A stretch of DNA of 64,000 nt from the NCBI RefSeq assembly GCF_042682685.1, contig NZ_JBHUHX010000007.1:245968-309967 (forward strand), given 5' to 3'. The position numbers and the translations under genes were made by a program. How positions within the stretch are numbered: the first letter of the stretch is position 1; each line of letters opens with the position of its first letter. Below are positions 26,106-34,745 of this stretch, one piece after another. The notes beneath the pieces are model-generated. The model was not told the origin of the DNA and did not search any database. It saw only the letters and a list, made by a program, of their open reading frames with translations. Source of the DNA: Imhoffiella fuscus. Its GTDB lineage: Bacteria > Pseudomonadota > Gammaproteobacteria > Chromatiales > Chromatiaceae.

Positions 26106-26137
26106 AACTACTTATTCTAGCGTTTGACAAGCTAGTT
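26106..26137 (-). promoter_or_regulatory. 32-bp palindromic operator upstream of the TetR-type regulator gene
   Basis: The site matches 16998-17029 at 27 of 32 positions, with the same outer arms AACTA/TAGTT and the right core half GCGTTTGACAAG. It lies 52-83 bp before the regulator start and overlaps a possible -35 TTGTCA on the minus strand. It implies autoregulation and a two-promoter regulon. Confidence 0.75.
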
Positions 26138-26210
26138 TGTCGGTAGCGCCGTCCGGCGCCCGTCCTCAGGCATGGAGCGGGCGTCTGACGGCCTCTGGAT
26201 GGCGATGGGG

Positions 26211-27395
26211 TCAGGGTCGTTCGAAGATGGCGGCGATCCCCTGGCCGCCGCCGATGCACATGGTGACCAGGGCATGGCGGCCGCCGATACGCTCCAGTTC
26301 ATAGATCGCCTTGGTCGCCAGGAAGGCCCCGGTGCAGCCAACCGGGTGGCCTAGGGCGATGGCTCCGCCATTGGGGTTGGTCTTGGCAGGATCCAGTCCG
26401 AGCCCTCGGGCGACTGCGATCGCCTGTGCCGCGAACGCCTCGTTCGACTCCACGACGTCCATTTGGTCGAGCGACAGCCCGGCGCGCTCCAGCGCCTTCT
26501 TGCTGGCCGGAATCGGCCCCTCGCCCATGATGTGGTTCGGTACGCCGGCCACGGCGCTCGACACCAGGCGGGCGATCGGACGGTAGCCCGCGCGTTCGGC
26601 CGCCTCGGCCTCGGCCAGCACCAGGAAGGCAGCGCCGTCGTTGATGCCGGAGGCGTTGCCGGCGGTCACGGTGCCGTCCTTCTTGAAGGCGGGGCGCATC
26701 TTGGCCAGCGCCTCGATGGTGGCGTTCGGTCGAGGGTGCTCGTCGGTGTCGAAGACCGTGACACCCTTGCGCGACTCCAACTCGATGGGAACGATCTGCG
26801 CGGCGAAGCGTCCCTCGGCGATGGCCGCGCTGGCGCGTCGCTGCGACTCCAGCGCGTATCGGTCCTGCTCCTCGCGGTCGATGCCCCATTTCTCGGCCAA
26901 GTTTTCGGCCGTGACGCCCATGTGGCCGACGCCGAATGGATCGGTCAGGGTGGCAACCATGGCGTCGATCATCTGGGTATCGCCCATGCGCGCGCCCGAT
27001 CGCATCGACGACGAGAGATAGGCACCGCGCGACATCACCTCGACGCCGCCGCCGAGCCCGAATTCGCACTCGCCCGTCATGATCGCCTGCGCGGTGCTGA
27101 GGATTGCCTGCATGCCCGAGCCGCACAGCCGGTTGACCGCCATGGCCACCGATTCCATCGGTAGCCCGGCTTGGATCGAGGCGACGCGGGCGACGTAGGG
27201 ATAGCGCGCCTCGGTGGGGATGCAGTTTCCGACCGTGACGTATTGCAGTTGCTGAGGGTCGGCGCCCGAGCGTGCGACGGCCTCTTTCATGACGATCCCG
27301 GCGAGTTCGGTGGGTTCCATCCCGCTCAGCGAGCCGCCGAAGGTGCCGATAGGCGAGCGCGCCGCGCTGAGGATGACGACATTAGGTGTTGACAT
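26211..27395 (-). CDS. Acetyl-CoA C-acyltransferase (thiolase)
   Basis: A thiolase of 394 residues, full length from ATG 27395 with GGAGACAG upstream. The acyl-accepting Cys91 is in NRLCGSGMQAI; the His of HPVGCTGAF and the Cys of CIGGGQG complete the active site. It catalyses the last, CoA-dependent cleavage of beta-oxidation or the reverse condensation. It is on the minus strand upstream of the regulator and is not linked to the 17382-24592 operon. Chain specificity is open. Confidence 0.94.
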   Translation of the reverse strand: MSTPNVVILSAARSPIGTFGGSLSGMEPTELAGIVMKEAVARSGADPQQLQYVTVGNCIPTEARYPYVARVASIQAGLPMESVAMAVNRLCGSGMQAILSTAQAIMTGECEFGLGGGVEVMSRGAYLSSSMRSGARMGDTQMIDAMVATLTDPFGVGHMGVTAENLAEKWGIDREEQDRYALESQRRASAAIAEGRFAAQIVPIELESRKGVTVFDTDEHPRPNATIEALAKMRPAFKKDGTVTAGNASGINDGAAFLVLAEAEAAERAGYRPIARLVSSAVAGVPNHIMGEGPIPASKKALERAGLSLDQMDVVESNEAFAAQAIAVARGLGLDPAKTNPNGGAIALGHPVGCTGAFLATKAIYELERIGGRHALVTMCIGGGQGIAAIFERP

Positions 27396-28184
27396 GAGCA
27401 TCTGTCTCCATTTCGACGATCTGATTGACGCCTCCGTAGCCACAAGCAAGGAGGCGCTGTGCTTCCTCTCTCCATCCTGACGTGATGCCCGCGATTCGAC
27501 GCGCTGTTGCGCCTCTCGTCGGATACGTCGGGCCGCCGTGCTCGGAAAGGTCGGAGATTGTACCTGGATCCGGCAGCTTGAAGCGCAAAAATGCTTTTTA
27601 TTTTATTTAAAACAACATTTTGCGATGCCTGTTCTCATTGGGCTCCTGTTCATTCCGACGCAGACCTTAATGCCGGGTTGCGATGTGGACGCCATCACGG
27701 TGTCCAGGGTCGAAATCCGTTACAACAATCGGGACGGCGCGGACGTGACGATGGTCGATACTGGAGCAGGACCTGGCTTGAGAAGCGAAAAGGTGGTATC
27801 CATCTTCGACGATCAGGATCGTTTTGCGCTCTGTCGAGAGCAGTCCATCGGACACGCGGCTGGTGTCGATTGGCTCGGAGCGGCCATGATCGGATGGCGC
27901 GAAAGGGTTGCGAGTTCGTTATGGCGAGAGCGGGTATGATCGAGGTGCTCGGGGCGGATAGGAGTGCATCCGGTCGCGGGAACTGGTCCGAGGACTGTTC
28001 GTCTTTTGCCAAGGAAGCGACGTTCAAGGACGAACGGGAGAAGGATCTATTATGAGCTGGCGCATTCCGGCGGCGTTTAGAATCGACCGCGCTGGATTGC
28101 TCCGGGATTTCGCCTGCGTCATTCGCGGATGTGAACGGCCGGGCGCCCATCTAGAATTTCATTCTGCAGAAGAGAAGGATACAG
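27396..28184. other. Long intergenic region between divergent thiolase and DUF3334 genes
   Basis: No gene is well supported in these 789 bp. A plus-strand frame of about 104 codons from near 27625 (starting MPVLIGLLFIPTQTLMPGCDV) could encode a small exported or lipid-modified protein, but its start has no ribosome site and its end is compositionally random. A GCCTCC/GGAGGC inverted repeat near 27429-27456 lies in the thiolase leader. Confidence 0.4.
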
Positions 28185-28862
28185 GTGGCAAAAACAAATA
28201 CGCTCTCGACGGATGACGTCCTGTTGATGTTGTGCGGGTCCGTCAAAAAGGTGCTGACCACCGCTACGGGAACCGAGATCGTTTACTCCCCGATGGTGCA
28301 GCGGATTACCCGCACCTGTCTGCGGCCAGATATCGGTTGCTTCGTGCTCTTCGACGGCAGCTTTTCCGGCCTGGTTATCATGAATTTCTCCTCCCAATCG
28401 GCCATGGAGCTCTATCGCGCCTACATGATGAACATGGGCATGCCCGAGTCCGAGCTGGCGACCTTGCACACCTCGGACGAGGTCGGGAATATGCTCGGCG
28501 AGCTGATGAACCAGATCGTGGGCGATTTCACCGGCAACGTCGGGCATCAGTTGCGGGTTTCCATCAATCAGAATCAGCCGAAGATGCTCACCATCAATAA
28601 GGAAGTGATGGTCAGTATCGATACCAATCTCGATCGTGCCCAGGCCCGCCGTGTCGCGTTCACGACCGAACGGCGCAACGTCTTCTACATGGAGTTGGCG
28701 ATGGACAAGACCGACTTCATCAAGCTGCACGACTTCGAGAGTATGGAGTCGGATCCCGACCGCATCATGGAGGAGCAGCGTACCCCTCAAAAGCCGGCTG
28801 CGGACGCAGCCAAGGTGCAAGCGCAGGTCGATCAGGACCTGCTGGACGAATTGGGCTTATGA
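28185..28862 (+). CDS. DUF3334-family protein, CheX/CheC-like
   Basis: A cytoplasmic protein of 225 residues from a GTG start with AAGGAT 9 nt upstream. I recognise the DUF3334 family. The segment DEVGNMLGELMNQIVGDFTGN fits the ExxN signature (Glu106, Asn109) of CheC/CheX phosphatases that dephosphorylate CheY-like receivers, although only one such motif is seen. The last 35 residues are a charged tail. A role in receiver dephosphorylation or chemotaxis is an inference from this motif; no chemotaxis gene lies next to it. Confidence 0.8.
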   Translation: MAKTNTLSTDDVLLMLCGSVKKVLTTATGTEIVYSPMVQRITRTCLRPDIGCFVLFDGSFSGLVIMNFSSQSAMELYRAYMMNMGMPESELATLHTSDEVGNMLGELMNQIVGDFTGNVGHQLRVSINQNQPKMLTINKEVMVSIDTNLDRAQARRVAFTTERRNVFYMELAMDKTDFIKLHDFESMESDPDRIMEEQRTPQKPAADAAKVQAQVDQDLLDELGL

Positions 28863-28872
28863 GCGAGAGTTG

Positions 28873-28892
28873 CCCCCGTGCCTTCGCGGGGG
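28873..28892 (+). terminator. Short GC hairpin after the DUF3334 gene
   Basis: A 6-bp stem CCCCCG/CGGGGG with an 8-nt loop starts 10 bp after the stop codon. There is no U-tract, so support is modest. Confidence 0.4.
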
Positions 28893-28974
28893 TGCGAGCG
28901 AGGCGCGCTGCATGGGTTGCAGCCGCGCCTTCGCCAAGAGGGTCATTTCCCGATCCCGCGTAACAGAGGGGGTT

Positions 28975-29433
28975 TCAGGATCCCGTCATCGCCTTTGCGC
29001 GATTGATCAGCTCATCGATCTCCCGTTCCGCTTCGGCCCAATCCTCTGCCTCGTGACCCGGCCCGAAATTGCGTTTCTCTGCCTTGTAGTAGGCCGCCTC
29101 CTGAATCATGGCGGTACGCTGCTGCTCGGAGGGATTGGCCAGCAGCTTGAGATGCCCCTGAGTGTGATCCGCGACGCTCGCGCTCTTGGTCTTGGTCTTG
29201 GCCGCGACGCTGGTCTTCTTGACGGCCGTCTTTTTCGGAGCGGCGCTGACCGCAGCCTTCTTGGCTTTCGGTTCTGCAGGCTTGGTTGCGGTTGGCTTGC
29301 TGGGTACGGCTTTTGTTTTGGCCGCCGTCGAGGCGGTGCCGGGTTGGCTGACGGCCACCTTTTTGGTCGTCGTCTTTTTGGGAGCCGGCTTCTTCGCCGC
29401 CGTCTTCTTGGTTACGATTTTCTCGTCGGCCAT
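28975..29433 (-). CDS. Histone H1-like Lys/Ala-rich protein with DUF2934 tail
   Basis: A protein of 152 residues. Residues 1-88 are a low-complexity Lys/Ala/Pro/Thr repeat (AAKKPAPKKTTTKK and similar) like the C-terminal domain of histone H1 and bacterial AlgP/HctB-like proteins, expected to bind DNA without sequence preference. Residues about 100-150 form a DUF2934 motif (EAAYYKAEKRNFGPGHEAEDWAEAE). It stands alone, convergent with the DUF3334 gene. A nucleoid-associated role is likely but unproven. Confidence 0.8.
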   Translation of the reverse strand: MADEKIVTKKTAAKKPAPKKTTTKKVAVSQPGTASTAAKTKAVPSKPTATKPAEPKAKKAAVSAAPKKTAVKKTSVAAKTKTKSASVADHTQGHLKLLANPSEQQRTAMIQEAAYYKAEKRNFGPGHEAEDWAEAEREIDELINRAKAMTGS

Positions 29434-29830
29434 GTCACTCGCTTGCCTCTTGAGTTCTGGGTTTCGCCCTCGGCCTCAGCCGTTCGTACCCTAATGGTGT
29501 GAGCGACCGCTCGAAATGCTGTCTGCGGTGCGCTCAGGGCGTTCTGGAATACACGCGATTCCATGCGGTCATCTGCGATGATCGATCAGGCTCCGATCGA
29601 TGTCGTCTGGAGCAATGATAGTGCCGAATCGTTTCGGACGCAGTCTTGCGAGCCGATCGGGTGCATTCCGTTCGGCGTTGCTTCGAGGGTATAGCATCGA
29701 AGCGCTCCATCGCCAAGTTCCGACACCATTGGTCGCCGGTCGAGGCGCCGATTTCATGCGGTTGTGGTGGGTCTCCCGTGCGGCCTTTGATATGCTCCTC
29801 CATAAGCATTGCAGCCAGGATCTTACGACG
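29434..29830. other. Intergenic region between divergent H1-like and GH57 genes
   Basis: A stretch of 397 bp. The GH57 frame is open through most of it but lacks family sequence and a ribosome site until ATG 29831, so I treat it as non-coding. Repeated ATCGATC-type words occur at 29577-29603; no specific site can be named. Confidence 0.45.
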
Positions 29831-31138
29831 ATGATGATTCACCACGCGCTCGTGCTCAATCTCCACCAACCTTCCGGCAATCTCCAGGATCTGCTTGAGC
29901 ATCAGACCTGGGAGGCCAAGGAGATCCTGTTCGCGCTCGACCGCATTCCTCGAAGTCTATGGGGCCATGAGGACCGTGCCCGCGTGCATCTGTCCCTCTC
30001 CGGCACCCTGTTGGAAACGCTCTCCGATCCGGCCTTTCAGCAGCAGGTCTACGGCATCGTCGATTGCGGTTCGCTGCTGTGGCACCTCCAGAACCAGTCG
30101 TTGTTCGAGGTGGTCGGGACCGGCTACTACCACCCGGTGTTGCCGCTGATCCCCGAGGCGGATCGGCGCGAGCATCTGCGCCGCTGGCTGGGTATCGCCC
30201 ACCATCTCCTGTGGCGCCCCCGGTTTCAGGGGTTCTGGCCGCCGGAGATGGGGTTCTCGATGGAACTGATTCCGTTGCTGCGGTCGTTCGGTTACCGATA
30301 CGTCATGGTCGACAGCGAGCATGTCGAGCCGGTGACCGAGATGAGTTGGCAGGAACTGCGCTATCGCCCGCACATCGCCCGTCATGGGGATGACGAGATC
30401 ATCGTCGTGGTGCGTGATCGCGAGCTTTCGGACGCACAGGAGTCCGGAATGGATTTGGACTGGTTCCTCGGCGAGGTCGCCGAGCGGACCAAGTGGTGCG
30501 ACTTCGAGCCCCTGGTGACGACCTGCACCGACGGCGAAAACGGCGGCTGGTTCCGCAATGTCACCGAAGGGGCGAATTTCTGGAGCGTCTTCTATCTGCC
30601 GCTCCTGGAGCGTCTGTCGGCGGGCGGCTCGAACGTGGCGCCAACCTTCATCAGCACCTATCTCGACACCCATGGCGTTCATGGCGAGGTGCGGGTGCGC
30701 ACCGGGGCCTGGAATACCGGCTGGCACAGCGGTAAGGATTTCACTCAATGGATGGGGTCGGAGCGTCAGCGTCGAGCGGCGGCCGATTTCGGGCCTGTCA
30801 GTCGCGCGATCCATGATGCGCGTTGGTTCGCGGGCGAGCGCGGGATCCACGAGGGAACTCAGGTCGAGGCCATCGATCGGGCGTTGTGGCATCTGTTGCG
30901 CGCCGAAACCAGCTGCAATCTCTATTGGGGCGAGGATTGGGTGCCGCGCGCCGAGTCCGATCTCGACGCCAGTCGCGCGGCGCTGTCCGAGATTGGAATC
31001 GAGGTTCCGATCGCCGAGGAACCAATGCCGATCTTGGAGTCTGGTGTGGAGGACGCGGTGGCTTCGGAGGCGGAGGAATCTGCCGCTCCAGTGTCGGGCC
31101 AGGTGATCGAGGACGATTCGAATTCAACGGGGCGCTAA
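29831..31138 (+). CDS. Glycoside hydrolase family 57 protein
   Basis: A protein of 435 residues from ATG 29831 (CCAGGA upstream). It starts with the GH57 motif HHALVLNLHQPSGN, has the nucleophile region GFWPPEMGFS (Glu139) and the acid/base region TCTDGENGGWF (Asp234). GH57 enzymes cleave or transfer alpha-1,4/1,6-glucans (amylase, branching enzyme, amylopullulanase). With the second GH57 gene 62 bp downstream it probably acts on storage glycogen. The last 50 residues are acidic and disordered. Exact activity unknown. Confidence 0.88.
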   Translation: MMIHHALVLNLHQPSGNLQDLLEHQTWEAKEILFALDRIPRSLWGHEDRARVHLSLSGTLLETLSDPAFQQQVYGIVDCGSLLWHLQNQSLFEVVGTGYYHPVLPLIPEADRREHLRRWLGIAHHLLWRPRFQGFWPPEMGFSMELIPLLRSFGYRYVMVDSEHVEPVTEMSWQELRYRPHIARHGDDEIIVVVRDRELSDAQESGMDLDWFLGEVAERTKWCDFEPLVTTCTDGENGGWFRNVTEGANFWSVFYLPLLERLSAGGSNVAPTFISTYLDTHGVHGEVRVRTGAWNTGWHSGKDFTQWMGSERQRRAAADFGPVSRAIHDARWFAGERGIHEGTQVEAIDRALWHLLRAETSCNLYWGEDWVPRAESDLDASRAALSEIGIEVPIAEEPMPILESGVEDAVASEAEESAAPVSGQVIEDDSNSTGR

Positions 31139-31200
31139 TCCGCTCCACTCTTGCCACTTCCAGCAAACGACCAGATCGAGCGAATCGATAGGAGCTGAGC

Positions 31201-32667
31201 GTGAACCAACTACCCGAGTATATCGGCGATGTCCCCAATGTCTCAGGGCGGGAGTCGGAGGTGGAGGCGGTCCTGTCGGCGGGGCGTTCCCGAACGCTGT
31301 TTACCGAGCGCGGCGGTATCGACTTCGGCGCCATCCGGGCAGCGAGCGCGATCGCCCTGCACCAGCATCAGCCGCTGATTCCAGCCGGTGGCGAGGATCT
31401 GCGCACTGCGGCGCTCATCAGCAATCTGCAGTACATGATGCACAACCAGCATATCGGGGATAACTACAACGCCCCGGCCTTCGTCTGGTGTTACAAGCGC
31501 ATGGGCGAGTTCATCCCGCAGTTGATCGGGGAGGGCAAGTCGCCGCGCTGCATGCTGGAGTATTCCGGCACGCTACTGCACGGGTTGCGCAAGATGGGCG
31601 AGGATCACGTCATCGACGCCCTCAAGACCATCACCTGCAACCCGGATTTCAATTGGGCGGTCGAGTGGCTCGGCATGCCCTGGGGGCACGCGGTGGCGCC
31701 CTCGACACCGGTGCAGGACTATCGGCTGCATGTGCGCGCCTTCCAGCAGCATTTCGCCGCCATCTTCGGCTGGGAGGCGTTGGAGCGGGTCAGGGGCTTC
31801 TCGCCGTCCGAGATGGCACTGCCCAACCATCCGGACGTGGCCTACGAATTCGTCAAGACGCTGGTCGACTGCGGCTATCAGTGGGTCCTGGTTCAGGAGC
31901 ACACGGTGCAGCAGATCGACAGCGGCCGGCATCCGGAGCGTCCGCACATCCCGCACCGGCTGGTCTGCAGCAACTCCCACGGCGAGACGACCAGCATCAT
32001 CGCCATCGTCAAGACCCAGGGGTCGGACACCAAGCTTGTGGCCCAGATGCAGCCTTGGTACGAGGCTCAAGGGCTTGAGCGGGTCGAACTCGGCGGCAAG
32101 TCGGTCCCGCCGCTGGTGACCCAGATCGCCGATGGCGAGAACGGTGGGGTCATGATGAACGAGTTCCCGGGCAAGTACATGGAGGTGGTCGCTTCCTCCA
32201 GCCACTCGGCGACGCCCCTGATGAATGTCAGCGAATATCTGGAACACCTGTTCGTGATGGGTGTCGAAGTCGCGGATTTGCCCGAGGTCCAGCCGCTGTT
32301 CCACGATCGTATCTGGTCGAGAATTCAGCCCGGCGACGGGCCGGAGAAACTGGCCAAGGCGATCGAGGAACTCAAGCAGGAGGACGGCCGATTCCACATG
32401 GAGGGCGGTAGCTGGACCAGCGATCTCTCCTGGGTCAAGGGGTACGACAACGTCCTTGGTCCGATGGAGGCGGCAAGCGCGCTCTTCAGCGAGAAGGTTC
32501 TGCAGCCGGGTACGGAGACCGGCGACGCGCGCTATCGCAACGCGCTCTTCCATCTGATGGCCTCTCAGACCAGTTGCTACCGCTATTGGGGGCAGGGGCT
32601 CTGGACCGAATACGGGCGCGAAATCTGCCGCAGAGTCGAGGACATCGTCCGCCACGACTTTGCCTGA
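31201..32667 (+). CDS. Glycoside hydrolase family 57 protein, divergent
   Basis: A protein of 488 residues from GTG 31201 with AGGAG 6-10 nt upstream. It shares the GH57 layout: an LHQHQPLIPAGG start motif, FSPSEMALP at the nucleophile position (Glu204) and QIADGENGGVMMNEF at the acid/base position (Asp311). It is clearly distinct from the preceding gene, so the pair is not a recent duplication. No signal peptide, so it acts on internal glucan. Confidence 0.86.
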   Translation: MNQLPEYIGDVPNVSGRESEVEAVLSAGRSRTLFTERGGIDFGAIRAASAIALHQHQPLIPAGGEDLRTAALISNLQYMMHNQHIGDNYNAPAFVWCYKRMGEFIPQLIGEGKSPRCMLEYSGTLLHGLRKMGEDHVIDALKTITCNPDFNWAVEWLGMPWGHAVAPSTPVQDYRLHVRAFQQHFAAIFGWEALERVRGFSPSEMALPNHPDVAYEFVKTLVDCGYQWVLVQEHTVQQIDSGRHPERPHIPHRLVCSNSHGETTSIIAIVKTQGSDTKLVAQMQPWYEAQGLERVELGGKSVPPLVTQIADGENGGVMMNEFPGKYMEVVASSSHSATPLMNVSEYLEHLFVMGVEVADLPEVQPLFHDRIWSRIQPGDGPEKLAKAIEELKQEDGRFHMEGGSWTSDLSWVKGYDNVLGPMEAASALFSEKVLQPGTETGDARYRNALFHLMASQTSCYRYWGQGLWTEYGREICRRVEDIVRHDFA

Positions 32668-32788
32668 TGCTTTGAATCGGGCGAATGCCCCATATATACC
32701 AAGTCAAGATCGTGGTTATTGGGGTGCGAGATCTTGGAAGTCTCCTCCCTGGATTGCGGATACCCAAGAACAACATGAAGGAGTTTTT

Positions 32789-33862
32789 ATGAGTCCAAAC
32801 CTATCCCTGGAAAGACCGAATATGAAGACGCGGATCAAGCGCCTCATTGCGCTCTACGATCCGCGTATATGGAAGGAGAAAGGCATCTGGTGGACGGCCG
32901 GGCTCTTTCTCGTCACCTATGTCGTCGTGGTGCTCATCCTGGGTATCGTCTGGTCGCGTTCCCCGGCGACCTTCGACGTCAAGGAGAACGCGCTCGAAAT
33001 GGTCGGTGGCGATCAAGGCAAGCTGGTTACCGGAACCTATACCACCGCCACGGCGATCGAGATCGGCAACACCCTGCTGCATAAGCCGGGCGGCTATCTG
33101 ACCAACGACATGACACCGCCGGGCGTCTATCTGGACAATATCCCGAACTGGGAATTCGGCGTTCTGACCGAGCTGCGTGACCTTTCCGATGCCTTGCGCA
33201 ACGATTTCAGTCGGTCACAGTCTCAGTCGCTCGAAGACAAGGATCTGCAGATCGCACAGCCTCAGTTCAATTACGACTCGAACTCATGGATCCTTCCCTC
33301 AAGCGAGTCCGAGTACCAGAAGGGGCTGACCGCGCTCGAGCGCTACCTGGTGCGTCTCTCGGACGATCGCGCGACCGATGGCCAATTTTTCGCCCGGGCC
33401 GACAATCTGTCCGCCTATCTGCAATTGGTCGAGAAGCGTCTGGGGAATCTGGCCCTGCGGCTGTCCTATGCGGTCGGTCAGTCGGATCTGAACACCAGTT
33501 TGTCCGGCGATCCCAGTGCGCGTCAGTCGACGCCCGTTCCCGAGGAGTCCGTCAACAAAACCCCTTGGTCGGAAATCGACGACATCTTCTTCGAGGCGCG
33601 TGGCTACACTTGGGCGTTGATCCACACTCTCCAGGCCATGGAAATCGACTTCAAGAGCGTTTTGCAGGACAAGAACGCCATGGTGTCCCTGCAGCAGATC
33701 ATCCGCAAGCTGTACGATACTCAGAACCCCATTTGGAGTCCTCTGATTCTCAACGGTACCGGTTTCGGCCCCATGGCCAACCACTCGCTGGTGATGGCCT
33801 CTTACATCTCGCGGGCCAATGCCGCCGTCATCGATCTGCGTAAGCTGTTGCAGCAAGGATAA
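32789..33862 (+). CDS. DUF2333-family membrane protein
   Basis: A protein of 357 residues from ATG 32789, which has AAGGAG 6 nt upstream. It has one membrane segment near the N-terminus (about 32-55, WWTAGLFLVTYVVVVLILGIV) and a large, probably periplasmic, helical domain. I recognise the DUF2333 family of proteobacterial proteins of unknown function. It lies 121 bp downstream of the second GH57 gene. Confidence 0.85.
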   Translation: MSPNLSLERPNMKTRIKRLIALYDPRIWKEKGIWWTAGLFLVTYVVVVLILGIVWSRSPATFDVKENALEMVGGDQGKLVTGTYTTATAIEIGNTLLHKPGGYLTNDMTPPGVYLDNIPNWEFGVLTELRDLSDALRNDFSRSQSQSLEDKDLQIAQPQFNYDSNSWILPSSESEYQKGLTALERYLVRLSDDRATDGQFFARADNLSAYLQLVEKRLGNLALRLSYAVGQSDLNTSLSGDPSARQSTPVPEESVNKTPWSEIDDIFFEARGYTWALIHTLQAMEIDFKSVLQDKNAMVSLQQIIRKLYDTQNPIWSPLILNGTGFGPMANHSLVMASYISRANAAVIDLRKLLQQG

Positions 33863-33864
33863 TT

Positions 33865-33898
33865 CCAGCTACCAGCTACCAGCTACCAGCTACCAGCG
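33865..33898. repeat. Tandem 7-bp repeat (CCAGCTA)
   Basis: Four full copies of CCAGCTA followed by CCAGCG lie directly after the DUF2333 stop codon. The complementary word GGTAGCTGG occurs at 33935-33943, so any copy can pair with it and form a hairpin between the convergent DUF2333 and cysC genes. Confidence 0.85.
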
Positions 33899-33957
33899 TG
33901 CTGGTCCATTCCGGTCAGGGGTGGACCGTGCGCCGGTAGCTGGCCTCCTCACCCAGT

Positions 33958-34614
33958 CTATAGACGGACGATTTCTCGCTCCTGAAGATACTGGATCACG
34001 TCATCGACCAGTTCGCCGGGCGATTTCTGGCCTGCGTAGAGGGTCAATTCCGGTGAGAGCGGCTGTTCGTAAGGGTCGTCGATTCCGGTGAAACCCTTGA
34101 TCTCTCCTGCGCGCGCCTTCTTGTAAAGCCCCTTGGGATCGCGTTGCTCGCAGATCTCGATCGGCGTGTCGACGAAGACCTCGATAAATTCGTCCGGCGC
34201 CATCGTGGCTCGAACGCGGTCGCGGTCCTGGCGGTAGGGACTGATGAAGGCCGTCAGCGCGATGATCCCTGCCTGCGAGAAGAGCTGTGCAACGGCTCCG
34301 ATTCTGCGGATATTCTCCTCGCGATCGATGGCCGAGAAACCCAATCCGAAGCGTTCGGCGAAGTCGTCTCCATGAACGCCGCGCAGCATGCCGGGGCTGG
34401 CGTTGAGCGCATGGCGAACATTGTCGCCGTCGAGCACGGCGCTATGGATACGATGGCCATGCAGTCGATGGTCGAGCGTATTCGCCAGCGTGCTCTTGCC
34501 CGAGCCGCTGAGCCCCGTGAACCAGACGACGCAGCCCTTGTGGCCCTTCATTGCCTCGCGGTCGGAGCGTGCAACCTGATGCTCGTGCCAGGTTACGTTG
34601 GTGTCGTTTGTCAT
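33958..34614 (-). CDS. cysC: Adenylylsulfate (APS) kinase
   Basis: A kinase of 218 residues that phosphorylates APS to PAPS with ATP. Walker A GLSGSGKS (34-41), the DGDNVRHALN substrate motif, the FISPYRQDRDRVR segment and the lid VDTPIEICEQRDPKGLYKKA are all present. The start ATG 34614 is preferred over an upstream extension with no family sequence. No cysD/N is adjacent, so it is a stand-alone enzyme serving sulfation or assimilation. Confidence 0.95.
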   Translation of the reverse strand: MTNDTNVTWHEHQVARSDREAMKGHKGCVVWFTGLSGSGKSTLANTLDHRLHGHRIHSAVLDGDNVRHALNASPGMLRGVHGDDFAERFGLGFSAIDREENIRRIGAVAQLFSQAGIIALTAFISPYRQDRDRVRATMAPDEFIEVFVDTPIEICEQRDPKGLYKKARAGEIKGFTGIDDPYEQPLSPELTLYAGQKSPGELVDDVIQYLQEREIVRL

Positions 34615-34745
34615 CGCGTGATCTCGTTTTCGTCCGTTGATGCTTGAGGGAAGATCCATTGCGGGAGACCTGGTGCATCTCGAAAGGATGCCTCTGCCCC
34701 TATCTTTCGGCGTTTCGATGCGGGTTTCGTTGCCGGGATGCCCGC

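Noticed and set aside
27538..28150. Several frames of 60-155 codons between thiolase and DUF3334
   Set aside because: Conflicting frames on both strands with no family signature; only the one near 27625 has even weak coding features, and it lacks a ribosome site.
33865..33898. Possible CRISPR or iteron array
   Set aside because: The unit is just 7 bp with no spacers and no replication gene nearby; a simple tandem repeat explains it.
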